In this document: piece after piece, positions 26,571 through 36,237 of the stretch
How the letters are laid out: every line of letters starts with the position of its first letter
Numbering within the stretch: position 1 is the stretch's first letter
NCBI GenBank assembly: GCA_024809215.1
Contig: JANUBW010000006.1
Location: 372,936 to 436,935 of the forward strand
Source: Niastella sp. OAS944
GTDB taxonomy: Bacteria; Bacteroidota; Bacteroidia; Chitinophagales; Chitinophagaceae
Length of the DNA: 64,000 nt
Direction: 5' to 3'
Made by a program: the position numbers and the translations under genes
Notes under the pieces: generated by a model
The model's database searches: none
What the model was told of the DNA's origin: nothing
What the model saw: the letters and a program-made list of their open reading frames with translations, nothing else

Positions 26571-27137
26571 ATGAAAATTTTGTACAGATCTCTTGGTTTT
26601 GTTGCCGTATTAGCCCTGAGTACCCTTTTACCTTCTTGCGATAAGGTTAAAGATGCGATAAGGATCAATATTCCTACGCAAACTGTTAATGCAGACTTCG
26701 TGATTCAAAAGGTAGCTGCAAATGTTACACAGGAGGCTACTTTTTCATGGGGGATTAATCTTGATAGCACTATCAAAAAATCGAACCCAGACCTTGGAAT
26801 TGGTAACATTAAAAAAGCAAAAATTAAGAGCATCGTTTTGACTTTGAATAATCAAACTCAGTCTGATAACTGGAGCTCTTTCTCTTCTGCTGATGCAAGT
26901 TTCACTTCAAATGCAGGCGGTAGCATTGGTAGTTACACTACATTTGCCGGCATTTCTTCTATTTCTGAAACTTATTCTTCTAACGTTTTAGAAATTCCAG
27001 TTAGCGATGTTGATTTTAAAGATCAATTCAATGCAACTATTTTCTATTTCAAATTGAAGGCTACTGCACGCCGTACTACAACTACCGTACTTAATGGTAC
27101 TGCTACCGTTAAGTTCGATGTTGAAGCTGGTTTGTAA
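26571..27137 (+). CDS. Hypothetical lipoprotein, beta-rich
   Basis: This 188-residue protein starts with a signal and lipobox (STLLPSC, Cys23, then DKVKD). The remainder is rich in Ser/Thr and alternates like a single beta-sandwich domain (KIKSIVLTLNNQTQSDNWSS, LEIPVSDVDFKDQFNATIFY). It has no recognised family. It is flanked by a promoter-like element and a terminator, so it is a stand-alone unit, probably exported to the outer membrane. Confidence 0.78.
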   Translation: MKILYRSLGFVAVLALSTLLPSCDKVKDAIRINIPTQTVNADFVIQKVAANVTQEATFSWGINLDSTIKKSNPDLGIGNIKKAKIKSIVLTLNNQTQSDNWSSFSSADASFTSNAGGSIGSYTTFAGISSISETYSSNVLEIPVSDVDFKDQFNATIFYFKLKATARRTTTTVLNGTATVKFDVEAGL

Positions 27138-27163
27138 GAATTAGTTTGTAGATAATTTATTTG

Positions 27164-27201
27164 AGCCTCGTTATTTCGTTTGAAATGACGGGGCTTTTTT
27201 G
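27164..27201 (+). terminator. Intrinsic terminator after the 26571 lipoprotein
   Basis: A 14-base stem (27164-27177 with 27182-27195, two G-U pairs) over a 4-base loop is followed by seven T residues, 27 bases after the stop. Confidence 0.88.
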
Positions 27202-27562
27202 TTTTATTCCACCCCTCTAACTTTTCAAGTTAGCCCGAACAGTGCGTCTGGATCTAAACAGTAAGAATTATTAAGACCTACATAATATAATTCTTTTTTA
27301 TGGCCTGCAGGCAATTGTTTCTCGTTCAGAATGAGCTGTTTCGGTGGTAAATTAGATTGATAACACATAAATTTTTGGGGATATCAACTTTTCTTTCCAT
27401 TTTTGTTATGTAGTACATATCTACAACACTAACGCTTAAAACGATTGTCATGAATCAAACTGCTAATCCTGGTGGCCGGCCAAACCACCATTTCAACTTA
27501 CCTGTACACCGTCTGTTCAATTCCACATCCAGATAATCACCAGCAACAAAAAAACTAACTCT
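27202..27562 (+). other. Leader region of the SusC-SusD-sialidase locus
   Basis: This spacer upstream of the SusC gene should hold the locus promoter. It contains a small hairpin (TAACTT-TTC-AAGTTA, about 27220-27234) and a 28-codon ATG frame at 27450-27536 that ends 26 bases before the SusC start. The micro-ORF has no clear ribosome site and no recognised sequence, so a leader-peptide role is only a possibility. Confidence 0.35.
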
Positions 27563-30500
27563 ATGACCCTGAAAAGATCGCCATTGCGCGCAGACAGGTG
27601 GTATATGCTATTGCCATTTGCAGCGCTTATGCTCCTGGCTGCACTTGCCAATGCCCAGGACCGTATTTTAAATGTTACCGGAAAGGTTACTGATGAGCTG
27701 GACAAGCCTCTAACAGGGGTAACTATTCGAATTTCTCACACCGGCATTACTACCATCACCAACAAGGATGGCCAGTATTCCATTAATGTGAATCCTGTTG
27801 ATTCCATTGATTTTTCTTATACCGGTTACCGCATCGAGCGCTTACCGGTAAAGAACCGTGTTGATCTTAATGTTAAACTATCGCCTGTGGCTGGTAGTAT
27901 GGATGAAGTGACCGTAATTGGCTACGGTCAGCAAAAGAAAGTGAGCGTGGTAGGCTCACAGTCAACCATTACGCCGGAAGATCTGAAGTTACCTGCCAGG
28001 GATATTGCCGGTATGTTGGCCGGCCGTATCTCCGGTATCATTACCACTTCAAGGGGTGGTGGGCCAGGCGCTGATAATGCGAGTGTGTTGGTGCGTGGTG
28101 TTTCTACTTTTGGTACCAGTACCAGAACACCGCTGATCATCATCGATGGTGTGCCTGACAGAAGTTTTAATGACATCGATCCCGAAGACATTCAGACCTT
28201 CACTGTATTGAAAGACGCCACGTCAACGGCGGTTTATGGTACCAGAGGTGCTAATGGCGTAATATTGATCAATACCAAACGCGGTGTTGCCGGCAAACCA
28301 AAGATCAATGTTGAATTGAACCAGGGTATTACCCAATTTGTTCAATTGCCCGAATTGTTGGATGCACCTACCTGGATGGAGTTATATAATGAAGCGCTGG
28401 AAACAAGAGACCGTTCTAAATTTTATACCGACGAAAGAATTCAGCTTCACAGAGATGGTACCGATACAGACCTGTATCCCAACACGAACTGGTATAAAGA
28501 ACTGTTCCTTAATCATGGCCTAACACAACGTGCCAATTTCAATGTGAGTGGCGGCGCAGACAAGGCCACTTACTATATTTCCGGCGGATATTATAATGAA
28601 ACCGGTTTAATAAAGCCATACTCCGACGATAGCTACGATACGAAATCTTTTTATCGCAGATACAATTTTACCTCGAATGTTGTTGTAAATGTAACCGGTA
28701 CTACCAAACTCGATCTTGGTATCTCTACCATAGTTGACCGAAGAAACGGGCCTTATGATGGTGCTGTTTCCAATGTATCGAACAATCTGTTTGAACAGGC
28801 TTTACGCGTGCCATCGCATATTATCCCCGCCAGGTATTCAAATGGCCAATGGCCGGGAACACCTGATGGCAGAAGTAGTCCGGCGCGCTTTGCCTTTGGT
28901 TTTGGTTCAGGCTATGATGACTCTGCTACCATGCGTTCAAATATAAAGGTGAGGCAGGACCTGGGCATGTTAATAAAAGGGTTATCTGTTTCCGGGTTAT
29001 TTTCGTTCGATTTGGGTGCAGGTACCACAGTGGCCACCACACGTGCTGCCCGCATGTATTATGCTGAAAAACGCGATTCTATTACTGGTAATCTGATCAC
29101 CCGCCAGTTAAATACCAGCAACGATATTCTCGGGTTTGCTTCCGCAAGGTCAACCAGCCGTCGCATGTACCAGGAGGCATCATTGAATTACCAGGCTAGC
29201 TTTGGGCGTAAACATGAAGTGGGCGCCTTACTGTTGTTGAATCAATCGGAGTTTCTTGATGGAAATGCTACCACCTTTTCAACAGCTACGCCCTGGCGTA
29301 ACCGCGGTTTAACCGGCCGCGCTACGTATGGATATAATAACCGGTATTTTGTAGAAGGTAATTTTGGATACACCGGATCCGAAAATTTCAGTCCCGCAAA
29401 TCGCTATGGCTTCTTCCCTTCATTTGGGATAGGTTGGGTTGTATCGAACGAGAACTTCTTTAAGCCTGTAGCAGATGTATTGTCATACTTCAAATTGCGA
29501 TATAGTTACGGTCTTACCGGTAATGGCGGTTATTCCGGCAACCGGTTCCTGTACCTCGACCTGTTGACCAAGTCTTCTAATGCTTATCAATTTGGTACGC
29601 CTTCGGCATTGTCGCCCAGCTATGGCGGGTACTCACAGTCGCAAATTGCTACCGATGCTACCTGGGAAACTTCTTACCGGCACAACTTAGGTATAGAGAT
29701 GAATTTCCTGAACAATGACCTTAAACTGATAGCTGAATTATTCAGGGAAAGTAGAGAAGGTATACTGCGATCCGATGCAACCATTCCGAACATCTCGGGT
29801 TTTGGCTCCATAAACCCTATCCGGAATATTGGCATTGTGTTGAACAAGGGCGTTGATATAACGCTTTCATATAACAGGTCATTTGCAAAAACAACCTGGG
29901 TAACATTCACAGGCACCTTTACTTATAATAAAAATAAAAACCTGCAGGATGGACAGGCGCCCCAGCCATACCCCTGGATGGAATGGAAAGGTCATGAAGT
30001 GGATGCAAAAACATTATATACTGCCGTGGGTTTGTTTGAAAGCGATGAGGAGATCAGGAAATGGGCAGATCAACCCGGTGATCCGAAAGTTGGCGATATT
30101 AAGTATGCCGACCTCAACGGCGACGGACAGATCAACAGTTTTGATATATCGCGGGTTGATGCCAATGGAACTCCAAAAATGATGTATGGTTTGAATATGG
30201 CCTTTGGCTACAAGGGTTTTGATATCGGTGCTTTTGTACAGGGTACCGGTAAAGTATGGTTGCTTTATGGCGCAGGTGATGGTACATTACCTTTTAACAA
30301 AGGCGCCAATAGTCCGAACCTGTATGCAGCTGTTAAGGACCGCTGGACGCCCGACAATGCCAATCCGCGTCCATTTTACCCCCGTTTAAGTAGTGATCTT
30401 GATCCTACTTCAAACTTCCTGGTAAGCGACTGGTGGTTGCATCCCGCTGATTTTATCCGGTTAAAAAGTGCTGAACTGGGGTATACATTACCTGCCGGCG

Positions 30501-30688
30501 TATTACGCCGTAACAGGATAAAGAACCTGCGAATATTTATTAACGGTACCAACCTGATCACTATATCAAGATGGAAATACTGGGACCCTGAATTAAACGA
30601 TACCGGTACCAGTTCTAACGAGATTGCCAGAGGCGGATTTTATCCCAATATAAAGGCATATAATTTTGGAGCGAGAGTGACTTTTTAG
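27563..30688 (+). CDS. SusC/RagA-type TonB-dependent receptor (no STN domain)
   Basis: This 1041-residue receptor has a signal peptide (about 13-31, ALANAQ), a carboxypeptidase-like domain (about 37-115, VTGKVTDELDKPLTGVTIRI), a plug (about 120-235, with VLVRGVSTFGTSTRTPLIII) and a barrel ending KAYNFGARVTF. It lacks STN and has no adjacent sigma/FecR pair, so it is expected to be controlled by an HTCS or another regulator; the nearest such gene, at 22646-24379, is broken. A SusD and a sialidase follow on the same strand, implying uptake of a sialylated glycan or of the products left after sialic acid removal. Confidence 0.96.
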   Translation: MTLKRSPLRADRWYMLLPFAALMLLAALANAQDRILNVTGKVTDELDKPLTGVTIRISHTGITTITNKDGQYSINVNPVDSIDFSYTGYRIERLPVKNRVDLNVKLSPVAGSMDEVTVIGYGQQKKVSVVGSQSTITPEDLKLPARDIAGMLAGRISGIITTSRGGGPGADNASVLVRGVSTFGTSTRTPLIIIDGVPDRSFNDIDPEDIQTFTVLKDATSTAVYGTRGANGVILINTKRGVAGKPKINVELNQGITQFVQLPELLDAPTWMELYNEALETRDRSKFYTDERIQLHRDGTDTDLYPNTNWYKELFLNHGLTQRANFNVSGGADKATYYISGGYYNETGLIKPYSDDSYDTKSFYRRYNFTSNVVVNVTGTTKLDLGISTIVDRRNGPYDGAVSNVSNNLFEQALRVPSHIIPARYSNGQWPGTPDGRSSPARFAFGFGSGYDDSATMRSNIKVRQDLGMLIKGLSVSGLFSFDLGAGTTVATTRAARMYYAEKRDSITGNLITRQLNTSNDILGFASARSTSRRMYQEASLNYQASFGRKHEVGALLLLNQSEFLDGNATTFSTATPWRNRGLTGRATYGYNNRYFVEGNFGYTGSENFSPANRYGFFPSFGIGWVVSNENFFKPVADVLSYFKLRYSYGLTGNGGYSGNRFLYLDLLTKSSNAYQFGTPSALSPSYGGYSQSQIATDATWETSYRHNLGIEMNFLNNDLKLIAELFRESREGILRSDATIPNISGFGSINPIRNIGIVLNKGVDITLSYNRSFAKTTWVTFTGTFTYNKNKNLQDGQAPQPYPWMEWKGHEVDAKTLYTAVGLFESDEEIRKWADQPGDPKVGDIKYADLNGDGQINSFDISRVDANGTPKMMYGLNMAFGYKGFDIGAFVQGTGKVWLLYGAGDGTLPFNKGANSPNLYAAVKDRWTPDNANPRPFYPRLSSDLDPTSNFLVSDWWLHPADFIRLKSAELGYTLPAGVLRRNRIKNLRIFINGTNLITISRWKYWDPELNDTGTSSNEIARGGFYPNIKAYNFGARVTF

Positions 30689-30689
30689 A

Positions 30690-30793
30690 GAGTTGACGAG
30701 TTAACAAGTTAACAGGTTGACGAGGTTGATAGAGTTGATAAAGGCATGGATAACTGAGCTAATAAGTGGCCTCCCCCCTTCCGGGGGGGGAGG
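30690..30793. repeat. Repeat words and GC hairpin between SusC and SusD
   Basis: About 30690-30741 is built of GTTGACGAGTTAAC- and GTTAACAAGTTAAC-like words. At 30770-30793 CCTCCCCCC pairs with GGGGGGAGG. The words at the left recur in the spacer at 52941-52979. Lying inside a SusC-SusD operon, the hairpin could modulate SusD levels, but that is inference. Confidence 0.6.
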
Positions 30794-30857
30794 TCTGGAA
30801 GGGGGCCGGGGGCCGCCGTTTCACGATGATCCATCATTCACAAATGAATCTATTAAA

Positions 30858-32684
30858 ATGAAGAATTTACTTATAATAATATTGCTTGCAGTTGTAGCAG
30901 CCGGTTGCAAAAAAGGCTACTTCGATAGCATACCAAAAGACCTTGTTTCTCCCGATATAATTTTTAAAGATAAAGCGGAGACGGAGAACTGGCTGGCGAC
31001 AGTTTACAGTTTCCTCCCTGATCCGTGGTCTACCACCACCAATTCGGCGCGATACTGGGCGGGCTTTACCGACGAGCTGGAACTTTCCACCGCTACTTCG
31101 CAAGCCAGCGGAATATTGAGCCCGGCTAACGCCATCAATATCTGGACGAATAATTACCAGGCTATTCGCATGGCGAATGTTTTTATGGCCAACATCGATA
31201 ACAGTGAAACCAACCTGTTGAACGAGCCCAATGGTGAAGAGCTGATCAAACAGTACAAAGGCGAAGCGCGTTTTTTACGCGCATATTATTACTGGACACT
31301 CATGAAATTATATGGCCCCGTCATTCTCGTAGGGGATAATGTATCAAGGTACGACGATGACTTTCAGCTTCCACGAAACAGCTGGAAAGAATGTGTTGAT
31401 TATATTTTGGCTGAATTTGATGAAGCCCGGAAAATGGTGCCCGACAGGCATGTAACTTCAACCGGTGCCGAGGATGCAACCCAAACCGGTCGTATCAATA
31501 CACTTATTATCGATGCTGTTAAATCGCAGGTGTTATTGTTTGATGCAAGCCCGTTGTATAATGGTAACCTCGATTATGCCAACTTTAAGAATGCAGATGG
31601 CAAGCAATTGATGAACACTGGTTACGACGCCGGCAAATGGGTAAAAGCAGTAGATGCTGCGAAATTTGCTATTGATCGCGCTCTAACATTTGGAAAGAGC
31701 ATCTATAACCCGTCTACCCCTTCGGATCTGTTTGTTCGTGCGTTTAATAATTACCGTGATCTGTTCCTTACCGGCTGGAACACAGAGGGCATATGGACGC
31801 GTGCTGTAACTGCTTATGGTACCTGGGAAAATGATGCGGCGCCAAGGGCTGCCAATGGAACTACATTCAACGCCTCATTGTCAGTGCCACAGGAGTTTGT
31901 TGATAAATTCAGAATGGCCAATGGTAAAATCATAAATGAAAACGGCAGCACGTATACCGAAACCGGGTTTACTACAACGGCAAAAACAGGCTTCTATGTG
32001 GCCGGTACGTCCAATATGTATGTTAACCGCGAGCCTCGTTTCTATAATACGATCACCTTTAATGGCGCTACGGTTCCGTTTGTAGCCAGAACGGGTCAAA
32101 CTCATGTACAATTCTGGCCAACAGGTAATTCCGGTAATGGTAACGGTAGTGAGCCGAAATTTCCCAGAACAGGTTATCTGGTGCGTAAGAATACCAATCC
32201 GGCAAAGAACCTGTCAAATAATAGCGGCAATACAGTTAGACCTGCCATGTATATTCGGTTGGCTGAGTTGTATTTAAATTGCGCCGAAGCTTTAAATGAA
32301 TCAGGTGCTCCTGTTACAGAAGTACTCGACTATTTGAATCCCATTCGTAACCGTGGCGGTATTCCCGAGCTGCCCAAGACCGGTAGTTTTACTCAGGCTG
32401 AAATGCGTAAGCTTATTCAAACGGAACGTACTATTGAAATGGCTTATGAAGGCTGCCGTTTCTTTGATGTTCGCCGATGGAAAATTGTCAATACAACCGA
32501 AGGCCGGCAGGGGGGCGATTTTACCGGCATGAATGTGTTCGCCGGTGATAAATTAGGCGACGTGGCATTCTATACAAGAACCAGGACCTCTACGCGCAAC
32601 TGGGATGATAAATTTTACATCTTCCCTGTGCCGCAAAGTGAGTTGAATAAGAATTTTGTTATGGTGCAGGCGCCGGGATATTAA
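30858..32684 (+). CDS. SusD/RagB-family surface glycan-binding lipoprotein
   Basis: This 608-residue lipoprotein starts MKNLLIIILLAVVAAGCKKG (lipobox AAGC, Cys17). I choose the ATG at 30858; the longer frame from 30717 only translates spacer repeats. SusD signatures include KGEARFLRAYYYWTLMKLYG (about 135-155), the domain after residue 300 and the C-terminal phrases MYIRLAELYLNCAEALNESG and FYIFPVPQSELNKN. It pairs with the SusC just upstream and precedes the sialidase by 20 bases. Confidence 0.96.
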   Translation: MKNLLIIILLAVVAAGCKKGYFDSIPKDLVSPDIIFKDKAETENWLATVYSFLPDPWSTTTNSARYWAGFTDELELSTATSQASGILSPANAINIWTNNYQAIRMANVFMANIDNSETNLLNEPNGEELIKQYKGEARFLRAYYYWTLMKLYGPVILVGDNVSRYDDDFQLPRNSWKECVDYILAEFDEARKMVPDRHVTSTGAEDATQTGRINTLIIDAVKSQVLLFDASPLYNGNLDYANFKNADGKQLMNTGYDAGKWVKAVDAAKFAIDRALTFGKSIYNPSTPSDLFVRAFNNYRDLFLTGWNTEGIWTRAVTAYGTWENDAAPRAANGTTFNASLSVPQEFVDKFRMANGKIINENGSTYTETGFTTTAKTGFYVAGTSNMYVNREPRFYNTITFNGATVPFVARTGQTHVQFWPTGNSGNGNGSEPKFPRTGYLVRKNTNPAKNLSNNSGNTVRPAMYIRLAELYLNCAEALNESGAPVTEVLDYLNPIRNRGGIPELPKTGSFTQAEMRKLIQTERTIEMAYEGCRFFDVRRWKIVNTTEGRQGGDFTGMNVFAGDKLGDVAFYTRTRTSTRNWDDKFYIFPVPQSELNKNFVMVQAPGY

Positions 32685-32704
32685 GAAGTTTATAAATTTT
32701 ATAG

Positions 32705-34363
32705 ATGAATACGGGTATTAGAAAGATCGTTTTGTATTGTTTCATTGTTTGTATGCTTCCTGTGGCTGTTTGTGCACAACAAATTACCCAACAGCGTTAT
32801 AATGTACCGGTGTTGAAATTAAAGAAAGATAACCCGGTGGCGCGCATTCATATTCATATTGATGCTGGAGGTAAGCCTGTACTATTGTCGCAAATGACGT
32901 TCAGTACAACAGGCACCACAGACCTGAAAGATATAAAACAACTCAGGCTGTATTATGCCGGCGCCGATTCAGGCTATAGGAACCTGGGTAGTGTTGATAA
33001 AATACACTTGACCGGTAGCGCTGATGAATTAGGTCCAAAGCTAACGATCAAAGGCGATCAGTCATTATCACCAGGTGATCATTACTTCTGGTTATCGGTG
33101 GAATTAAATGATGGTGCTTCTTTGGTACATGTAATAACGATCAATGCCGTTAGTGCTGTGCTGAATGGTAAGCCAAGCAAAATTGCCGGACAATCTAAAA
33201 TGCAACAGCGTACAGGTGTTGCATTGCGTCAGCACAATCAGGATAGTGTACATACCTGTCGTATACCAGGCCTTGCTACTGCTAAAGATGGTTCGCTGCT
33301 GGCAGTATATGATGCACGCCGGGAAAACGGTCGCGATCTGCAAGGTAATATTGATATCGGTGTTAACCGTAGCACCGATGGGGGCAACAACTGGTTGCCC
33401 ATGCAGATAGCTATTGATATGAAAACCTGGGGCGGGTTGCCGGAAAAATTCAATGGCGTTTCTGACGCAAACATCCTGGTTGATAAAAATACCGGAACCA
33501 TTTTTATTGCCGGTCTTTGGATGCACGGTGTATTAAATGAGCAAGGCAGATGGATAGAAGGGCTGAATGAGGAAAGTAAGGACTGGAATCATCAATGGAA
33601 GGGCAGGGGCTCGCAGGCAGGTTATGATGTAAAACAAACTGCTCAATTCATGATCGTAAAAAGTGAAGACAATGGCAAAACCTGGAGCCAGCCGGTAAAC
33701 ATAACCCGCCAATGTAAAAAAGAAGAGTGGTGGTTGTGGGCGCCGGCGCCGGGAGCGGGTATTACCTTACGCGATGGCACAATTGTTTTCCCTACACAGG
33801 GCCGCGATAAAACTGGTAAAGCATTTTCTAATATTACTTACAGCAAAGATGGCGGCAATACCTGGCATACCAGCAACCGCGCATTTAATGAATCAACCAC
33901 CGAAAATATGGCGGTTGAATTGAGCGGCGGAGCCATTATGTTGAACATGCGCTATAATAAAAATAAAACAGATACTGGTGACACCAACGGCCGGGTAATT
34001 GCCATAACCCGCAACCTGGGGGAGGACTGGACTGAACATCCTGCCAGCCGTGGTGCTTTACAGGAGCCGGTTTGCATGGCTAGTATTATCAGACACGATT
34101 ATAGCCTGAATAAACAAAAGAAGTCGATTTTATTATTTAGTAATCCCGATTCAAAAACGCTTCGCCATCACATGACCATAAAAGTGAGTTATGATGATGG
34201 ACTTACCTGGCCGGTCAACAAAAAGATCCTGCTCGATGAATGGAAAAGCCGCGGCTATTCATGCCTAACGAGTATAGATAATGATACAATTGGGATCTTA
34301 TACGAAAGCAGCCAGTGTGATCTGGCTTTTCAGCAGATAAAATTGAAAGAACTGCTGCCGTAA
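32705..34363 (+). CDS. Exo-alpha-sialidase (GH33, BNR/Asp-box neuraminidase)
   Basis: This 552-residue secreted sialidase has a signal peptide (1-24, VAVCAQ), an N-terminal beta-sandwich (about 30-165) and a six-bladed propeller. The arginine motif is CRIPGLATAKDG (about 182-194, the FRIP equivalent). Four Asp boxes are visible: STDGGNNW (about 223), SEDNGKTW (about 319), SKDGGNTW (about 380) and SYDDGLTW (about 495). The C-terminal RGYSCLTSI and IGILYE carry the expected Tyr/Glu nucleophile pair elements. It removes terminal sialic acids from glycoconjugates in the periplasm or at the surface. It is the third gene of a SusC-SusD operon and is followed by a terminator. No sialic acid catabolism genes are seen in the window. 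Confidence 0.94.
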   Translation: MNTGIRKIVLYCFIVCMLPVAVCAQQITQQRYNVPVLKLKKDNPVARIHIHIDAGGKPVLLSQMTFSTTGTTDLKDIKQLRLYYAGADSGYRNLGSVDKIHLTGSADELGPKLTIKGDQSLSPGDHYFWLSVELNDGASLVHVITINAVSAVLNGKPSKIAGQSKMQQRTGVALRQHNQDSVHTCRIPGLATAKDGSLLAVYDARRENGRDLQGNIDIGVNRSTDGGNNWLPMQIAIDMKTWGGLPEKFNGVSDANILVDKNTGTIFIAGLWMHGVLNEQGRWIEGLNEESKDWNHQWKGRGSQAGYDVKQTAQFMIVKSEDNGKTWSQPVNITRQCKKEEWWLWAPAPGAGITLRDGTIVFPTQGRDKTGKAFSNITYSKDGGNTWHTSNRAFNESTTENMAVELSGGAIMLNMRYNKNKTDTGDTNGRVIAITRNLGEDWTEHPASRGALQEPVCMASIIRHDYSLNKQKKSILLFSNPDSKTLRHHMTIKVSYDDGLTWPVNKKILLDEWKSRGYSCLTSIDNDTIGILYESSQCDLAFQQIKLKELLP

Positions 34364-34384
34364 TGAGTTAGTAAAATATGATAA

Positions 34385-34412
34385 AAAGCCCTGACGGTTC
34401 AGTCAGGGCTTT
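34385..34412. terminator. Bidirectional terminator between sialidase and phosphodiesterase genes
   Basis: AAAGCCCTGAC (34385-34395) pairs perfectly with GTCAGGGCTTT (34402-34412) over a 6-base loop. A/T runs on both sides allow termination in both directions for the two convergent genes. Confidence 0.9.
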
Positions 34413-34438
34413 GTCAATGATCAACAGAGCGTATAAAC

Positions 34439-35782
34439 TTATTTTAATAAACCTTCCAGAAGCACGCCATCGCCGGCGGGCATATCGAGTTTTAATAATT
34501 TGCTGATCAGTGGCGCAATGTCTACCAGCCCCATTTGCGGAATTACGACACCTTTCTTTATACCATAGCCAAATGCTACAAACCCGGTTTGAATTTCTTT
34601 AAAATCGGGGAAGAAGCCGTGGGTACCACCTTTAGCAGCGCGAATGAATTCACCGGTAGCTGCGTTATTAAAAGTATAACCCTGTTTTCCGGCTAAAGCG
34701 AATGCGGCAGTAGCATCGGCGCCTACAGCATCCAGTTCTTCACGCGTTTTTATATAAAAAGTGTTTTGTTGCTGGGCTGGCAGGCTTTTCAGTAGTTGTA
34801 TTACTTTGTCCCTGGTTTGTTTGTCGTTTTTGTCTTTTAATTGCAGAAATGCCGCACCGCCCGATTGATGAAAATAGGCTTTCCAGATCTCTGGCTTTTG
34901 CGGGTCGTACAAGCCGGCTTTTGCCAGCAGCACGTTGGGAGAAATACTTGAGTGAATATCTACAAAGCCATGATCGCCTGTAACAATAAATGTGGTTTTA
35001 TCGGCAATACCTGCTTTTTGTACTGCTTCACGTATGCTCTTGATCGCTCTGTCAACGCCCGCAATGGCAGCTCTTACTTTATCGCCATTGCGACCCTGTT
35101 CGTGCTCAAAATGATCTACTGTTACCAGGTGTACGGCCAGCAATGCAGGTTTGTATTGGCGAATGAGGTAACAGCTCATTCGGGCCAGGTTCTCGTCCAT
35201 GCCCAGGTAATCGCCATTCCAGTCAAGCTCGCTTAATTTACCGGTTGCGTTTTGTTCAACCTCTTCATACAGTCCGGCAGGGATGGCATTTTCCTGCAAA
35301 GCTTTTCTCATTGTACGGTCTTTGCCTTTTTCTGTGGGCAGGTACCAGTATTCAGGAATGTTATAAGTGGCCGGACCGCCTACCGACACTGGCCAGAAAA
35401 CGGATGCGGTTTTTAAACCTTTTTCTTTTGCAACGCTGAAAAGGGTAGGCACTTTAATGTTTTCGTATTTCCAGATCCAGTTGCCGGTTACGCCCAGCGG
35501 TTCAGATGGGGTATTGTAATATACACCGTGTTTCAGTGGCTTTACACCCGAGATCATAGTAGTGTGAGAAGGGTAGGTAACGGTGGGGAATACGCCCTCA
35601 ACTCCGTCGGCATAAGAACCACCTTCCATGGCCTGACGCAAATGCACCATGTTCCATGAAGGGTCTTTATAAAATTCAGGACGTAATCCATCGATACTAA
35701 TTAATATAACATGCTCATCCTGGGCTTTTAAGTGTGAACTGCACAATAGTAATGTGTAAGCCGCAAAAAGTAATTTCTTCAT
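34439..35782 (-). CDS. Type I phosphodiesterase / nucleotide pyrophosphatase (alkaline phosphatase superfamily)
   Basis: This 447-residue secreted enzyme has a signal peptide (1-20, SSHLKAQ). Metal and catalytic residues of the NPP/alkaline phosphatase superfamily are in place: Asp31 in ISIDGLRP, the nucleophile Thr69 in FPTVTYPSHTT, VDHFEHEQG, TGDHGF and a late GGTHGF. It hydrolyses phosphodiesters or phosphomonoesters, probably in the periplasm; the exact substrate is unknown. I start at the ATG at 35782, five codons inside a TTG-started frame. It is convergent with the sialidase gene and stands alone, but its placement suggests a part in the same glycoconjugate breakdown. Confidence 0.92.
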   Translation of the reverse strand: MKKLLFAAYTLLLCSSHLKAQDEHVILISIDGLRPEFYKDPSWNMVHLRQAMEGGSYADGVEGVFPTVTYPSHTTMISGVKPLKHGVYYNTPSEPLGVTGNWIWKYENIKVPTLFSVAKEKGLKTASVFWPVSVGGPATYNIPEYWYLPTEKGKDRTMRKALQENAIPAGLYEEVEQNATGKLSELDWNGDYLGMDENLARMSCYLIRQYKPALLAVHLVTVDHFEHEQGRNGDKVRAAIAGVDRAIKSIREAVQKAGIADKTTFIVTGDHGFVDIHSSISPNVLLAKAGLYDPQKPEIWKAYFHQSGGAAFLQLKDKNDKQTRDKVIQLLKSLPAQQQNTFYIKTREELDAVGADATAAFALAGKQGYTFNNAATGEFIRAAKGGTHGFFPDFKEIQTGFVAFGYGIKKGVVIPQMGLVDIAPLISKLLKLDMPAGDGVLLEGLLK

Positions 35783-36237
35783 ACTAAATAATTTCAACGA
35801 GGCGCGAATATAATTTGGTGTTACAAAATTTGAATATGAACTAATTGTTACCCGTGTGTGAACTAAATGTTGCTTAACGTTTAGCAGAATTGGCTGCCTA
35901 CTTCAATGACGTTATATCTATCTGGATAGTACTAGATTAAAAAATAGTTTTTTATATTGGGAATAATTTTTTATTATCGCATTATACTAATGACTGTTTT
36001 TCAACCCTGTTATCTCCTCAGAAATTGATTGTATTTGAAGCTGATTTCTTGCCTGCATTAACCATTTAACGAAATGTTTGCTGCAGCCTTTTTGCCTGCA
36101 ATGCACCCGAAGCTATGTGCAAAAGAGTATTCATACTTTTTTGAAGGGTACTTGTTTTCTTAAGCAGGCAGGGCGCAACGTTGTTATTAATTTCGATAAT
36201 AACGTTATAAAACCAAAACCTCTGAACTTGACTGAAC
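35783..36237. other. Divergent intergenic region
   Basis: This 455-base AT-rich spacer separates the divergent phosphodiesterase and TPR-regulator genes and must hold both promoters. No reliable promoter pair or gene was recognised; a weak dyad (ATCTATCTGGATAGTACTAGAT, about 35917-35938) is present. Confidence 0.35.

Noticed and set aside
30717-30857. N-terminal extension of the SusD gene
   Set aside because: It translates spacer repeats and a GC hairpin, and it would bury the lipoprotein signal 47 residues in.
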